A stretch of 64,000 nt of DNA. Source: Convivina praedatoris (GTDB taxonomy: Bacteria > Bacillota > Bacilli > Lactobacillales > Lactobacillaceae). Location of the stretch: the NCBI RefSeq assembly GCF_933208505.1, contig NZ_CAKOEU010000008.1. One strand, given 5' to 3'. This document shows positions 26,746-34,976 of the stretch, piece after piece; within the stretch, counting starts at the first letter, position 1, and the number at the start of each line of letters is the position of its first letter. The position numbers and the translations under genes were made by a program. The notes under the pieces were generated by a model. That model had not been told where the DNA came from. It did not search any database and worked only from the letters and a program-made list of their open reading frames with translations.

Positions 26746-26830
26746 CGGTATTGTTTACCTCACGATAAGCCCCGGAAACTTATTGTAATTATCTTGGTAA
26801 GGAACGACCAAGTCTGTAAACAAGAAATTA
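26746..26830 (+). promoter_or_regulatory. L13 ribosomal leader
   Basis: Three-helix arrangement: closing helix TTGTTTAC (26751-26758) with GTAAACAA (26816-26823), hairpin ATAAG (26765-26769) with CTTAT (26779-26783), and hairpin CTTGGT (26793-26798) with ACCAAG (26807-26812). Position directly before rplM matches the known Firmicute L13 leader, which is thought to bind L13 and feed back on rplM-rpsI. Confidence 0.8.
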
Positions 26831-26842
26831 AAGGAGCGCACT

Positions 26843-27286
26843 ATGCGTACAACATTTTTAGCCAAGCCAGGCGAAATCGAAAAAAAGTGGTACATCATTG
26901 ATGCCAAAGACGTCGTAATGGGACGTTTGTCAACGGTTGTTGCCTCAATCTTACGTGGTAAGAACAAGCCAACTTTCACACCAAACGTTGATATGGGTGA
27001 CAATGTTATCATCATCAATGCTAGTGAAGTAAAGTTGACTGGTAAGAAAGCTACTGACAAGATTTATTACCATCACTCAAACCACCCAGGTGGTTTGAAG
27101 GAACGGACTGCCGGTGACTACCGTCAGAAAGATCCTGAAAAGCTCTTGGAACTTTCAATCAAGGGTATGTTGCCTAAGAACACTTTGGGACGCGCACAAG
27201 GCTTGAACTTGCACGTGTATGCCGGTGCTGATCACAAGCATGCTGCACAAAAGCCTGAAGTACTTGACATCGACAAGTTAATCTAA
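26843..27286 (+). CDS. rplM: Ribosomal protein L13 (uL13)
   Basis: Early-assembly 50S protein, 147 aa. KWYIIDAKDVVMGRLSTVVA and HSNHPGGLKERTAGDYRQK are family hallmarks. Own promoter and leader upstream; rpsI follows 17 nt later. Confidence 0.98.
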   Translation: MRTTFLAKPGEIEKKWYIIDAKDVVMGRLSTVVASILRGKNKPTFTPNVDMGDNVIIINASEVKLTGKKATDKIYYHHSNHPGGLKERTAGDYRQKDPEKLLELSIKGMLPKNTLGRAQGLNLHVYAGADHKHAAQKPEVLDIDKLI

Positions 27287-27303
27287 GAAAGGAGAATCTA
27301 AAT

Positions 27304-27699
27304 ATGACTGCAACAGTACAATATGCCGGAACAGGTCGTCGTAAGAACTCAGTTGCCCGGGTACGTTTGGTACCAGGAACTGGTGCAATTACTATGAACG
27401 GTAAGTCCATCGAAGATTACATCCCTTTCCCTAACTTGCGTGAAGTTGTTTTGCAACCATTCAACGCTACGGAAACATTGGGTAACTACGATGTATTCGT
27501 TAACGTTAATGGTGGTGGTTTCTCAGGTCAAGCAGGTGCAACTCGTCACGGTATCGCCCGTGCCTTGTTGGTTGTTGATCCTGACTTCCGCTCAGCTTTG
27601 AAGGCTGCTGGTCTTTTGACACGTGACTCACGTATGAAGGAACGTAAGAAGCCAGGTCTTAAGAAAGCCCGTAAGGCATCACAATTCTCAAAGCGTTAA
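27304..27699 (+). CDS. rpsI: Ribosomal protein S9 (uS9)
   Basis: 30S head protein reaching the P site, 131 aa. QYAGTGRRKNSVARVRLVPG and the C-terminal KKPGLKKARKASQFSKR (tail Lys-Arg contacts tRNA) are diagnostic. Operon ends at the terminator after it. Confidence 0.98.
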   Translation: MTATVQYAGTGRRKNSVARVRLVPGTGAITMNGKSIEDYIPFPNLREVVLQPFNATETLGNYDVFVNVNGGGFSGQAGATRHGIARALLVVDPDFRSALKAAGLLTRDSRMKERKKPGLKKARKASQFSKR

Positions 27700-27716
27700 T
27701 ATCAATATTTTCGTTT

Positions 27717-27751
27717 TTAAAACCACCAGCCGAGAGGTTGGTGGTTTTTGT
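27717..27751 (+). terminator. Terminator after rpsI
   Basis: AAAACCACCAGCC and GGTTGGTGGTTTT form a 13-bp stem with one G-T pair around GAGA, then T residues. Confidence 0.9.
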
Positions 27752-27766
27752 TTAAATAATAATAGT

Positions 27767-27795
27767 TTGTTTAGTGCTACTCTAATTCATATAAT
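27767..27795 (+). promoter_or_regulatory. Promoter of the DpnII-type operon
   Basis: TTGTTT (27767-27772), 17-bp spacer, TATAAT (27790-27795). It leaves about 55 nt of leader before the first methylase. Confidence 0.75.
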
Positions 27796-27855
27796 GTTAG
27801 AATTAATAAAAAAAGTAGCTGAATCACGTATATAGAATAGTGGGTTTAATATTAG

Positions 27856-28713
27856 ATGATAGATAAAAATAATAGCTTTGAATTAAGCCCATTTATCAAA
27901 TGGGTTGGAGGGAAAAGGCAATTACTTCCGGAATTATCAAGATTTATTCCAAAAAAATATGGTACTTATTTCGAGCCATTTGTTGGAGGGGGAGCGTTTT
28001 TGTTGGATCTCCATCCTAAAAAAGCGGTTGTAAATGATTTTAATGTTGAATTAGTTATTACATGGAAAGTAGTTAGGGATAATCCCTATGAACTATTGGA
28101 TATTCTTAAATTACATGAAAAATATAATTCTAAAGATTACTACCTAAATTTAAGATCTGCAGATCGTGATGGACGTCTTTTAGAGATGACAGATATTGAA
28201 AGAGCAGCACGCTTTATATATATGGTTAAAACAGGGTTTAATGGGATGTGGCGTGTGAATAAAAAAGGACAGAATAACATACCTTATGGAAAGTACAAAA
28301 ACCCCCTAATAGCGGATAGTAAGCGGATTTTATCAGTATCAAGTTATTTAAATGATGCAGAAATCAAATTTATGAGGGGTGATTTTAGTAAATCTGTTTT
28401 AGAAGCAAGATCAGGTGATTTTGTCTACTTTGATCCTCCGTATATACCTGTTAGTAAGACTAGTTCATTTACATCGTATTCTGGAGAATTTGGATACGAA
28501 CAACAACTTTTATTAAGAGATACATTTCTAGAATTACATGAAAAGGGTGTGTTTGTGTTGCTATCCAATTCGGATGTACCATTAATAGATGATTTGTATG
28601 GTCAAATACCAGGAATTAGAGTAAATAGGATTTTAGCTAATCGTAGTATTAGTGCTAATGGTACTAGTAGGGGGAAAGTAGGTGAAGTTCTAATAACTAA
28701 TGTTGGAGTATAA
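27856..28713 (+). CDS. dpnM: DpnM-type adenine methylase (GATC)
   Basis: N6-adenine methyltransferase of the Dam/DpnM class that protects double-stranded GATC, 285 aa. SAM-binding FVGGGAFLLDL near residue 42 and catalytic DPPY (FVYFDPPYIPVS) near residue 194 are intact, as is the N-terminal FIKWVGGKRQLLPEL characteristic of Dam/DpnM. First gene of a three-gene R-M operon; base composition is clearly more AT-rich than the flanking ribosomal genes, consistent with horizontal acquisition. Start has no strong Shine-Dalgarno. Confidence 0.93.
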   Translation: MIDKNNSFELSPFIKWVGGKRQLLPELSRFIPKKYGTYFEPFVGGGAFLLDLHPKKAVVNDFNVELVITWKVVRDNPYELLDILKLHEKYNSKDYYLNLRSADRDGRLLEMTDIERAARFIYMVKTGFNGMWRVNKKGQNNIPYGKYKNPLIADSKRILSVSSYLNDAEIKFMRGDFSKSVLEARSGDFVYFDPPYIPVSKTSSFTSYSGEFGYEQQLLLRDTFLELHEKGVFVLLSNSDVPLIDDLYGQIPGIRVNRILANRSISANGTSRGKVGEVLITNVGV

Positions 28714-29500
28714 ATTGGAAAAAAATAAAAATTATTCACTAGTTTATGAAGATGCTGATTCCCAGTTGGTATTAGGCGATTCATTGAAAATATTGAGTCT
28801 TATTCCCGATAATAAGATAGATGTTATTATTGCTGACTTACCCTATTTTTTAAGTAATGGAGGCTTTAGTAATAGTGGTGGCAAAGTTGTATCAGTTAAT
28901 AAGGGGAATTGGGATAAAACGGATGATCCAGAAAAGTTTTATTCTACTTTTCTTGAAGAAGCCTATAGAATACTAAAAAAGGACGGAACAATATGGGTTT
29001 TTGGCACAATGCATAATATTTATACACTTGGTTATCTTCTTAATAAAGGAAATTGGAAGATTTTAAACAATATTACTTGGCAAAAATCTAATCCAGCCCC
29101 GAATTTAAGTAGAAGAATGTTTACTCACTCAACTGAAACCGCTATTTGGGCCAAAAAAAAGCACGGATATCAAACGTTTAATTACGACCTAATGCGATCA
29201 ATCAATAATAATAAACAAATGAAAGATGTTTGGATAACAAGTAATACGTCAAGGAGTGAAAAAATGTTTGGAAAACATCCTACTCAAAAACCCATTGCAT
29301 TAATACAACGGATTATAGTAGCTAGTTCTCAGCAGGGGGATTTAATTCTTGATCCTTTCGTGGGAAGTGGAACCACAATGGTAGCTTCAAAATTATTAAA
29401 ACGGCAAAGTATTGGTATAGATATTGAAAGTCAATATATTGAGATAGCAAAAAAGAGAATTACAAACCTTGATAAGGTATATGTGGGGAAAATTATATGA
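28700..29500 (+). CDS. dpnA: DpnA-type adenine methylase
   Basis: Second N6-adenine methyltransferase, 266 aa. In DpnII systems this enzyme can also methylate single-stranded DNA and protects incoming DNA during transformation. Catalytic DLPYF lies near residue 46 and the SAM-binding FVGSGTT (DPFVGSGTTMVAS) near residue 222, the reverse order to DpnM, i.e. beta class. The ATG at 28700 overlaps dpnM by 14 nt; a TTG at 28715 preceded by GGAG is an alternative start. Overlaps the endonuclease gene by 4 nt. Confidence 0.9.
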   Translation: MLEYKLEKNKNYSLVYEDADSQLVLGDSLKILSLIPDNKIDVIIADLPYFLSNGGFSNSGGKVVSVNKGNWDKTDDPEKFYSTFLEEAYRILKKDGTIWVFGTMHNIYTLGYLLNKGNWKILNNITWQKSNPAPNLSRRMFTHSTETAIWAKKKHGYQTFNYDLMRSINNNKQMKDVWITSNTSRSEKMFGKHPTQKPIALIQRIIVASSQQGDLILDPFVGSGTTMVASKLLKRQSIGIDIESQYIEIAKKRITNLDKVYVGKII

Positions 29501-30417
29501 TGGAAAGTTATGATAAATATATGCAAAGGACGGCTGAACAAAAATTTTGTGATTTTGTGAATAGCCGTCAGACGTTGGCTTTACCGGCAAATTATTGGAT
29601 AAATTTTGAGAATGTAAAAAGAAATGCTGCGAAATATGGTCCGGGTATATTTACACTAGATTATTTAATTGGAAAGGATAAAGCTGCCTTAAAAAAATTG
29701 TTTTTAGATCAACCAAACTTATTAAAATTAATTCCTCCATTACTCGGAATTCGAAATGATAAGTTTGAAAAACCAAAATCAGATAAAAAATTAAAAGTTG
29801 AAGGTTTAACTGGAGATTACCTGTTAGATTTTAAGGAAATACAATTGAATGATATTGATTTATATTTACAATTCATTCATGATTCTGGGCTAGAAGAGTT
29901 ATTGTTGAAAGGTATTACTAAATCATTAAAGGATTATTCCACCGGGGTAGAGGCTGGAATGGATAGTAATGGCCGTAAAAATAGGAGCGGACAGCGTGGC
30001 GAATTATATATTGAATCTGTTTTACGAAATTTGGCAGATAAATATAATTTTCAGTGGCATGGACAGTCGACGTATCAATATATAAAAGATAATTATAAGG
30101 TTGTACTTGATCAAAGACTATCTAATGTAAGATTTGATGGTAGTTTATATGATGTAAAGAAAAATAAATTATATCTGTTTGAAATTAATAATTTTTCATC
30201 ACAAGGATCAAAACTTAAGGCAAGTGGTGGAGAATTTAGTTTGCGACAGCAAATATTTGATGATTCTATTCATGATTTTATTTATATTACTGATGGGCAG
30301 GGGTGGGATTCAGACTTAAGCCATTTAAAAAATATTATTAAATCGATAAAATATGTTTTTAATTTCTCCATGATACAAGCGGGATATTTGGAACATCTAA
30401 TTCAATCAAGTAATTAA
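29497..30417 (+). CDS. dpnB: DpnII-family type II restriction endonuclease (GATC)
   Basis: Restriction enzyme cutting unmethylated GATC, 306 aa. The block GVEAGMDSNGRKNRSGQRGE near residue 152 matches the DpnII/MboI family signature, and FDGSLYDVKKNKLYLFEINN (near 216-235) contains the D...E-x-N-type catalytic core followed by SSQGSKL. C-terminal YITDGQGWDS is also a family feature. The gene overlaps dpnA by ATGA, so methylases are made first. Confidence 0.9.
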   Translation: MMESYDKYMQRTAEQKFCDFVNSRQTLALPANYWINFENVKRNAAKYGPGIFTLDYLIGKDKAALKKLFLDQPNLLKLIPPLLGIRNDKFEKPKSDKKLKVEGLTGDYLLDFKEIQLNDIDLYLQFIHDSGLEELLLKGITKSLKDYSTGVEAGMDSNGRKNRSGQRGELYIESVLRNLADKYNFQWHGQSTYQYIKDNYKVVLDQRLSNVRFDGSLYDVKKNKLYLFEINNFSSQGSKLKASGGEFSLRQQIFDDSIHDFIYITDGQGWDSDLSHLKNIIKSIKYVFNFSMIQAGYLEHLIQSSN

Positions 30418-30446
30418 AGTTCACAATAAATTTTTTTGACTATTTC

Positions 30447-31016
30447 TCACCCAAACACAACCTCACCATCTTCAAACGCCTTAATCTTTGCCAAACTTTC
30501 CAAATGGATACCTCGCTCAGCTAAGAGCTGGTGCCCTTTTTGAAAAGTTTTTTCAATGACAATACCCACGCCGACTACGTCAATCTTAGCGGCATCAGCA
30601 ATTTCTAGTAGTCCTAGGACGGCTTGACCATTTGCTAGGAAGTCGTCAATAATCAAAACCTTATCATCAGCATTAATGAACTTACGGTCAATCATAATCT
30701 GATTGGTCGTTTGTTTTGTAAAGGAATAGACTTCGGCGGTATAGACATCATCGGGCAGGGTCAATGATTTGTTTTTACGAGCAAAGACGACTGGTACTTG
30801 TAAGGCTAAGCCAGTCATCACCGCTGGAGCAATCCCGGAAGATTCAACTGTCAAAATTTTGGTAATCCCTTGATTGGCAAATAAATCAGCAAATTCATCC
30901 CCGATGGCCTGCATTAACATTGGGTCAATCTGATGGTTTAAAAAGCGATCAACCTTTAAAACATCGGTTCCTAATATGCGTCCCTCGTTTTTAATTCGTT
31001 CTTCCAATAACTTCAT
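30447..31016 (-). CDS. xpt: Xanthine phosphoribosyltransferase
   Basis: Purine salvage enzyme making XMP from xanthine and PRPP, 189 aa. N-terminal MKLLEERIKNEGRILGTDVLKVD and PRPP-binding VLIIDDFLANGQAV near residue 121 identify it. It overlaps pbuX by 4 nt and shares its guanine riboswitch. No strong terminator is seen in the 29 nt between its stop and the endonuclease gene. Confidence 0.95.
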   Translation of the reverse strand: MKLLEERIKNEGRILGTDVLKVDRFLNHQIDPMLMQAIGDEFADLFANQGITKILTVESSGIAPAVMTGLALQVPVVFARKNKSLTLPDDVYTAEVYSFTKQTTNQIMIDRKFINADDKVLIIDDFLANGQAVLGLLEIADAAKIDVVGVGIVIEKTFQKGHQLLAERGIHLESLAKIKAFEDGEVVFG

Positions 31017-32311
31017 ACTGTTTGCTCCTTTTGTTTATGAAAACCATTTAAAATTATATTTAAACCAACTGCTAGAACTGTGGTCACCACTACACCATTG
31101 GTTAAGACCAATTGCCAGGTTTGAGGAAGGTGTTGGAAAAATTCGGGATGCACCGTAATCCCAATTCCCCCACCAATCGATAGAGCCGCAATCACTAAAT
31201 TTTTCTCATTATCAAAATCAACATTACGTAAAATGTTAACTCCTTGTACCCCAATCGTACCAAACATGACAAACATGGCACCACCTAGAACAGCACTGGG
31301 GATGATGGTCACTAAAGCCCCAAATTTAGGTAGGAGACCAATTAAAATTAATAGGCTAGCTGCAAAATAGATTGGGCGCTTACTTTTAACACCGGATAAC
31401 CTTACCACACCAACATTTTGACTGAAAGTTGAATAGGGGAAGGTATTGAAAATCCCGGATAGAATAACCCCTAATCCTTCGGCTCGATAACCGTTGGCTA
31501 GGTCGTGGTCGCTAAGCTTACGACCGGTTAGATCGGCTAAAGCAAAATATACACCAGTGGACTCAATTAAACTTGTCATGGCCACTACAATCATTGTTAC
31601 AATGGAAGAGGTGTGAAAAGTAGGCATACCTAAGAAAAAGGGTTGCGGTAGATGGAACCAACTAGCCTGAGCAACGGAGTCTAGGCTAACCTGTCCCATC
31701 ATGGCAGCAACAATCGTGCCCATGATAATGCCAAGCAAAACGGCAATGGCTTTAATAAAGCCACGGCCTAGTAACATAAAGGCTAAAATGATGACAATGG
31801 TTATCATTCCTAAGAGCAGGTTTGTCATGTTGCCATAAGAAGTAGCCTGATTATTACCGCCCCCCCAATTTAGCAAGGCAATTGGTACTAGGGTAAAGCC
31901 GATTACGGTGATTAGTGATCCGGTAACTACTGGTGGAAAGAAGTAGCGTAATTTGGCAAAGAGGACACCAATTAGAAAGACGAAGATACCGGCCGAAATA
32001 GTCGCCCCATACATGGCCCCGACTCCTAGGGTGGTGCCAATGTTAATTAGGGGTGAAACTGATTGAATCGCTGATCCAAGTACCACCGGCATGGCAATTC
32101 CGGTAATTGGTGTCCGTTTGACCTGTAAAAGGGTGGCAATTCCGGTCATGAAGATATCAACGGAAATAAGATAGGCCATCTGACTGGCTGAAAAATGTAA
32201 AGCGGTTCCGACTAGCAGAGGAACTAAGACGCCACCAGAATACATAGCTAAAACGTGCTGTAGACCGAGAATCAAATCCTGACCTTTACTCTTAATGCTA
32301 CTAATTTCCAT
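31013..32311 (-). CDS. pbuX: Xanthine permease (NCS2 family)
   Basis: Purine:H+ symporter of the nucleobase-cation symporter 2 family, 432 aa with about 12-14 hydrophobic segments. GLQHVLAMYSGGVLVPLLVG at the N-terminus and QNVGVVRLSGVKSK are family signatures. The ATG at 32311 follows TTTTTTGGAGGAAAATC; a more upstream in-frame Met lies inside the riboswitch terminator and is rejected. Imports xanthine for the downstream Xpt. Confidence 0.94.
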   Translation of the reverse strand: MEISSIKSKGQDLILGLQHVLAMYSGGVLVPLLVGTALHFSASQMAYLISVDIFMTGIATLLQVKRTPITGIAMPVVLGSAIQSVSPLINIGTTLGVGAMYGATISAGIFVFLIGVLFAKLRYFFPPVVTGSLITVIGFTLVPIALLNWGGGNNQATSYGNMTNLLLGMITIVIILAFMLLGRGFIKAIAVLLGIIMGTIVAAMMGQVSLDSVAQASWFHLPQPFFLGMPTFHTSSIVTMIVVAMTSLIESTGVYFALADLTGRKLSDHDLANGYRAEGLGVILSGIFNTFPYSTFSQNVGVVRLSGVKSKRPIYFAASLLILIGLLPKFGALVTIIPSAVLGGAMFVMFGTIGVQGVNILRNVDFDNEKNLVIAALSIGGGIGITVHPEFFQHLPQTWQLVLTNGVVVTTVLAVGLNIILNGFHKQKEQTV

Positions 32312-32322
32312 GATTTTCCTCC

Positions 32323-32358
32323 AAAAAAATAGTGCTGTCCATCGCGGGGCCAGCACTA
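32323..32358 (-). terminator. Riboswitch-controlled terminator before pbuX
   Basis: On the minus strand AGTGCTG and CAGCACT form a 7-bp stem followed by seven T. It lies between the purine aptamer and pbuX, as expected for guanine-induced termination. Confidence 0.85.
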
Positions 32359-32372
32359 AATCACCAGTGTCC

Positions 32373-32446
32373 GTTGCGATAGTCGCACATTTAGGTGTGC
32401 GGTAGAAACTTGGTTACCATTTTTAACCGATTATATCTGCAAACTA
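32373..32446 (-). promoter_or_regulatory. Guanine-type purine riboswitch aptamer
   Basis: Minus-strand sequence carries the conserved purine aptamer blocks ATATAATC, AAGTTTCTACC and GACTAT in correct order, with P2 (GGTTA...TAACC) and P3 (CGCACA...TGTGCG) hairpins and P1 closing through TTGC/GCAA. The C in GACTAT (position 74 in the B. subtilis xpt numbering; U in adenine riboswitches) predicts guanine/hypoxanthine binding. It controls pbuX-xpt. Confidence 0.93.
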
Positions 32447-32453
32447 TAATTTC

Positions 32454-32482
32454 AGTGTAGCAGGAAAAGTTGGGGTTAACAA
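32454..32482 (-). promoter_or_regulatory. Promoter of pbuX-xpt
   Basis: Minus strand TTGTTA (32482-32477), 17-bp spacer, TACACT (32459-32454). Transcription would start just before the purine aptamer. Confidence 0.65.
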
Positions 32483-32552
32483 CGAACAAATTAATATACT
32501 TTTTATGATACATTTATAAAAGACGAATAAAAGGATAGTTTAAGTAAATAAT

Positions 32553-33260
32553 ATGACACGTTTAAAACAAATATTAATTTTTATTAGCTTTTTTGTCTGG
32601 GATATTCTTGTCTCCGGCCTGATTCAGGTTTCCGTCTTACCACGATTCTCAGTGCTGCAACGATTGGGACTGTTAACGGCTGGCTTGATTGGATCGTTAC
32701 TCTATGTTTTGGTGATAATTCGGGTTATTAAAGTTCGTCAGCCTGATTTTTCAATCTTACCAATCAATTTTAAAAACTTTCAAAAAGCTTGGTGGCTAAT
32801 TCGAATGTGGTTAGTCTGCTTATTAGGTTTGGTCGTCTGTGGTATGATTCGAGTCACCTTGTTAGGAACTAAGGGCGCTGTTTCGGCTAACCAAGAAGGC
32901 ATCACTGAATTGATAACTTCTTCCGGAACTTATTCTTTACTGGCAATGCTTTTTTGTATTATTATTTTGGCACCCATTATGGAAGAATTACTCTTTCGAG
33001 GCTTGGTATTTGATTACTTTGATAGCCAGAAAAACTGGTGGTATGGTCCCATACTCTCGGCCTTTCTTTTTGGTCTAGCTCATGTCATCTTAACTAAATG
33101 GCAAGTATCCACTTTGTTGGACCTACTAACCTATACTACTTTAGGTTTGGTATTAGCCTTTGTTTATAAGAGAACCGGTCGAATTAGTAACAGTATGGCT
33201 GTCCACCTTATGCAAAATCTTTTTTCAACATTACCTTTTATCATGATGACGCTGCGTTAA
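32553..33260 (+). CDS. CPBP-family intramembrane metalloprotease-like protein
   Basis: 235 aa, about seven hydrophobic segments. All three CPBP/Abi motifs are present: EELLFRG near residue 144, FGLAH near 175, and HLMQN near 222, giving the Glu and His residues of the presumed active site. Family members include CAAX-prenyl proteases of eukaryotes and bacteriocin self-immunity proteins; no bacteriocin gene is seen here. Divergent from pbuX, and closed by its own terminator. Confidence 0.88.
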   Translation: MTRLKQILIFISFFVWDILVSGLIQVSVLPRFSVLQRLGLLTAGLIGSLLYVLVIIRVIKVRQPDFSILPINFKNFQKAWWLIRMWLVCLLGLVVCGMIRVTLLGTKGAVSANQEGITELITSSGTYSLLAMLFCIIILAPIMEELLFRGLVFDYFDSQKNWWYGPILSAFLFGLAHVILTKWQVSTLLDLLTYTTLGLVLAFVYKRTGRISNSMAVHLMQNLFSTLPFIMMTLR

Positions 33261-33273
33261 AATTGCATTTATG

Positions 33274-33309
33274 AAACATGTAACGATTTTTTGATTACAT
33301 GTTTTTTTA
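33274..33309 (+). terminator. Terminator after the CPBP gene
   Basis: AAACATGTAA and TTACATGTTT form a perfect 10-bp stem, followed by a T run. Confidence 0.85.
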
Positions 33310-33351
33310 TGGCCTGCAGTTAAGATTTTTAAAAGCGAACAGAATATTAAA

Positions 33352-33365
33352 TGTAAGCGATTTCA
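33352..33365 (+). promoter_or_regulatory. cre site (CcpA operator)
   Basis: TGTAAGCGATTTCA fits the CcpA consensus TGWAANCGNTNWCA at every constrained position. It lies about 10 bp upstream of the -35 of the sugar symporter promoter, so CcpA could repress or activate depending on geometry. Confidence 0.75.
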
Positions 33366-33374
33366 TTTTACTTA

Positions 33375-33403
33375 TTGCAATCCAAATAGTGTTCATGTAT
33401 ATT
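33375..33403 (+). promoter_or_regulatory. Promoter of the sugar symporter
   Basis: TTGCAA (33375-33380), 17-bp spacer, TATATT (33398-33403). The leader to the ATG is about 85 nt and contains a bulged CCGTT-CAT/ATG-AACGG stem (33421-33430 with 33462-33470) around a G-rich stretch. Confidence 0.7.
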
Positions 33404-33493
33404 TAAAAAGGCCAGTAAACCGTTATCATAAATTGATGCGGGGAGGGAGATGGCAGCAGCCATGAACGGCTAATATTTCAATAGGAGTTTGCT

Positions 33494-34849
33494 ATGCGAG
33501 CAAATGTTATTTTTATCTTTATTTTTGGTGCCTTGGGCGGTCTTTTGTTTGGCTTTGACACAGGTATCATTTCCGGAGCGTCTCCATTAATCGAAGGAGA
33601 CTTCCACTTGTCTGTTGAACAAACTGGATTTATTACATCATCTGTGTTGATTGGTTCAACAATTGGCGCCTTTGCGGTTGGACCTTTGTCAGATCGTTTT
33701 GGGCGTAAGAAATTATTGATTGTGGCGGCATGTTTCTTCATTGCCGGCTCACTGTTAACTGCTTTTGCTGTAGGCTTTGTCACAATGGTAATTGCTCGAA
33801 TTATTTTAGGTTTGGCCGTGGGAGCAGCCTCAGCCTTGACACCAGCTTATCTAGCCGAATTAGCACCGGCCGAGCATCGTGGTTCTCTAGGAACTATGTT
33901 CCAACTGATGATTACTGCAGGAATTCTTCTGGCCTATGTTTCTAACTTGGCCTTCCTGGGACACAACCTTTTGGATGTTCGTGATTGGCGCTGGATGTTA
34001 GCGTCGGCTTTGATTCCAGCCGTTTTGCTATTCATTGGTGGCTTATTGTTGCCTGAGTCTCCTCGTTTCCTATTTGCACAAGGTAAGTCAGAGGATGCTC
34101 GTAAGGTTTTGCTTCGTTTGCGTCAGGATAAGCCCCAAGAAGTTGACGTGGAATTAAAGGAAATGGCTGAGATTCAAAAGCAGCCTAAGGGTGGTTTAAA
34201 AGATCTCTTTACCATTGCCCGTCCAGCCGTAATTGTAGCGGTGGGGATTATGTTTCTTCAGCAGTTGGTAGGTATTAATTCAGTAATTTACTTCCTACCA
34301 CAAGTCTTTATCAAGGGCTTTGGCTTTGATGCTGGACAGGCTATTTGGATTTCAGTTGGGATTGGTGTTGTTAACTTTGCCGTAACGATTTTGGCTACGA
34401 TGATTATGGATAGCTTTGACCGCAAGGCGCTGTTGATGTTTGGTTCAGTAGTTATGACTGTTTCCTTAGGCCTTTTGACCATTCTTAACTATACAGTTAG
34501 TGTGAAAATTGCAGCCATCCCAACGATGCTTTTGATTGCAACATATATCTTTGGTTTTGCAATTTCATGGGGGCCAATTGCGTGGTTGCTAATCGGTGAG
34601 ATTTTCCCAGTCTCTGTTCGAGGGATTGGATCATCAATTGGTTCTGCAGCCAATTGGATTGGAAACTTTTTGGTTTCCCAATTCTTCTTGGTTCTACTAG
34701 CTGCTTTCCATAATAATGTTGGTGGGCCTTTTGGGGTCTTTGCCGTCTTTGCCTTTATTTCACTCTTCTTTGTTAAGTACTTAGTCCCTGAAACACGCGG
34801 TAAGTCATTAGAAGAAATTGAAATGGAATTACGCGAAAAGAATTCTTAA
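33494..34849 (+). CDS. Sugar porter family MFS symporter
   Basis: Sugar:H+ symporter of the XylE/GalP/AraE type, 451 aa, 12 hydrophobic segments. Family motifs: GFDTGIISGA near residue 22, DRFGRKK near 69, PAYLAELAPAEHRGSLGTMFQL near 118, LLPESPRF near 181, and PETRGKSLEEIE at the C-terminus. The substrate (xylose, arabinose, galactose or glucose) cannot be decided. Upstream cre site indicates carbon catabolite control. No catabolic gene is adjacent. Confidence 0.92.
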   Translation: MRANVIFIFIFGALGGLLFGFDTGIISGASPLIEGDFHLSVEQTGFITSSVLIGSTIGAFAVGPLSDRFGRKKLLIVAACFFIAGSLLTAFAVGFVTMVIARIILGLAVGAASALTPAYLAELAPAEHRGSLGTMFQLMITAGILLAYVSNLAFLGHNLLDVRDWRWMLASALIPAVLLFIGGLLLPESPRFLFAQGKSEDARKVLLRLRQDKPQEVDVELKEMAEIQKQPKGGLKDLFTIARPAVIVAVGIMFLQQLVGINSVIYFLPQVFIKGFGFDAGQAIWISVGIGVVNFAVTILATMIMDSFDRKALLMFGSVVMTVSLGLLTILNYTVSVKIAAIPTMLLIATYIFGFAISWGPIAWLLIGEIFPVSVRGIGSSIGSAANWIGNFLVSQFFLVLLAAFHNNVGGPFGVFAVFAFISLFFVKYLVPETRGKSLEEIEMELREKNS

Positions 34850-34852
34850 ATT

Positions 34853-34882
34853 TAAGAGCCAATTTAATTTGGCTCTTTTTTA
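34853..34882 (+). terminator. Terminator after the sugar symporter
   Basis: AAGAGCCAA and TTTGGCTCTT form a 9-bp stem with a six-T tail. Confidence 0.9.
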
Positions 34883-34976
34883 TTGCCTTAATCTATGAAA
34901 ACTTCTATCATATTGGCTAAAGAATTTGTTACAATTGATGGCATGTTTAAATTCATATTATCGAGGAGGTAATGGC

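Noticed and set aside
33436..33456. G-rich GGGGAGGGAG stretch as a G-quadruplex
   Set aside because: Only two runs of three or more G are present, too few for a stable quadruplex.
33436..33465. Possible 9-codon upstream frame in the sugar symporter leader
   Set aside because: ATG CGG GGA GGG... has no ribosome-binding site and the reading is short; chance is the simplest explanation.
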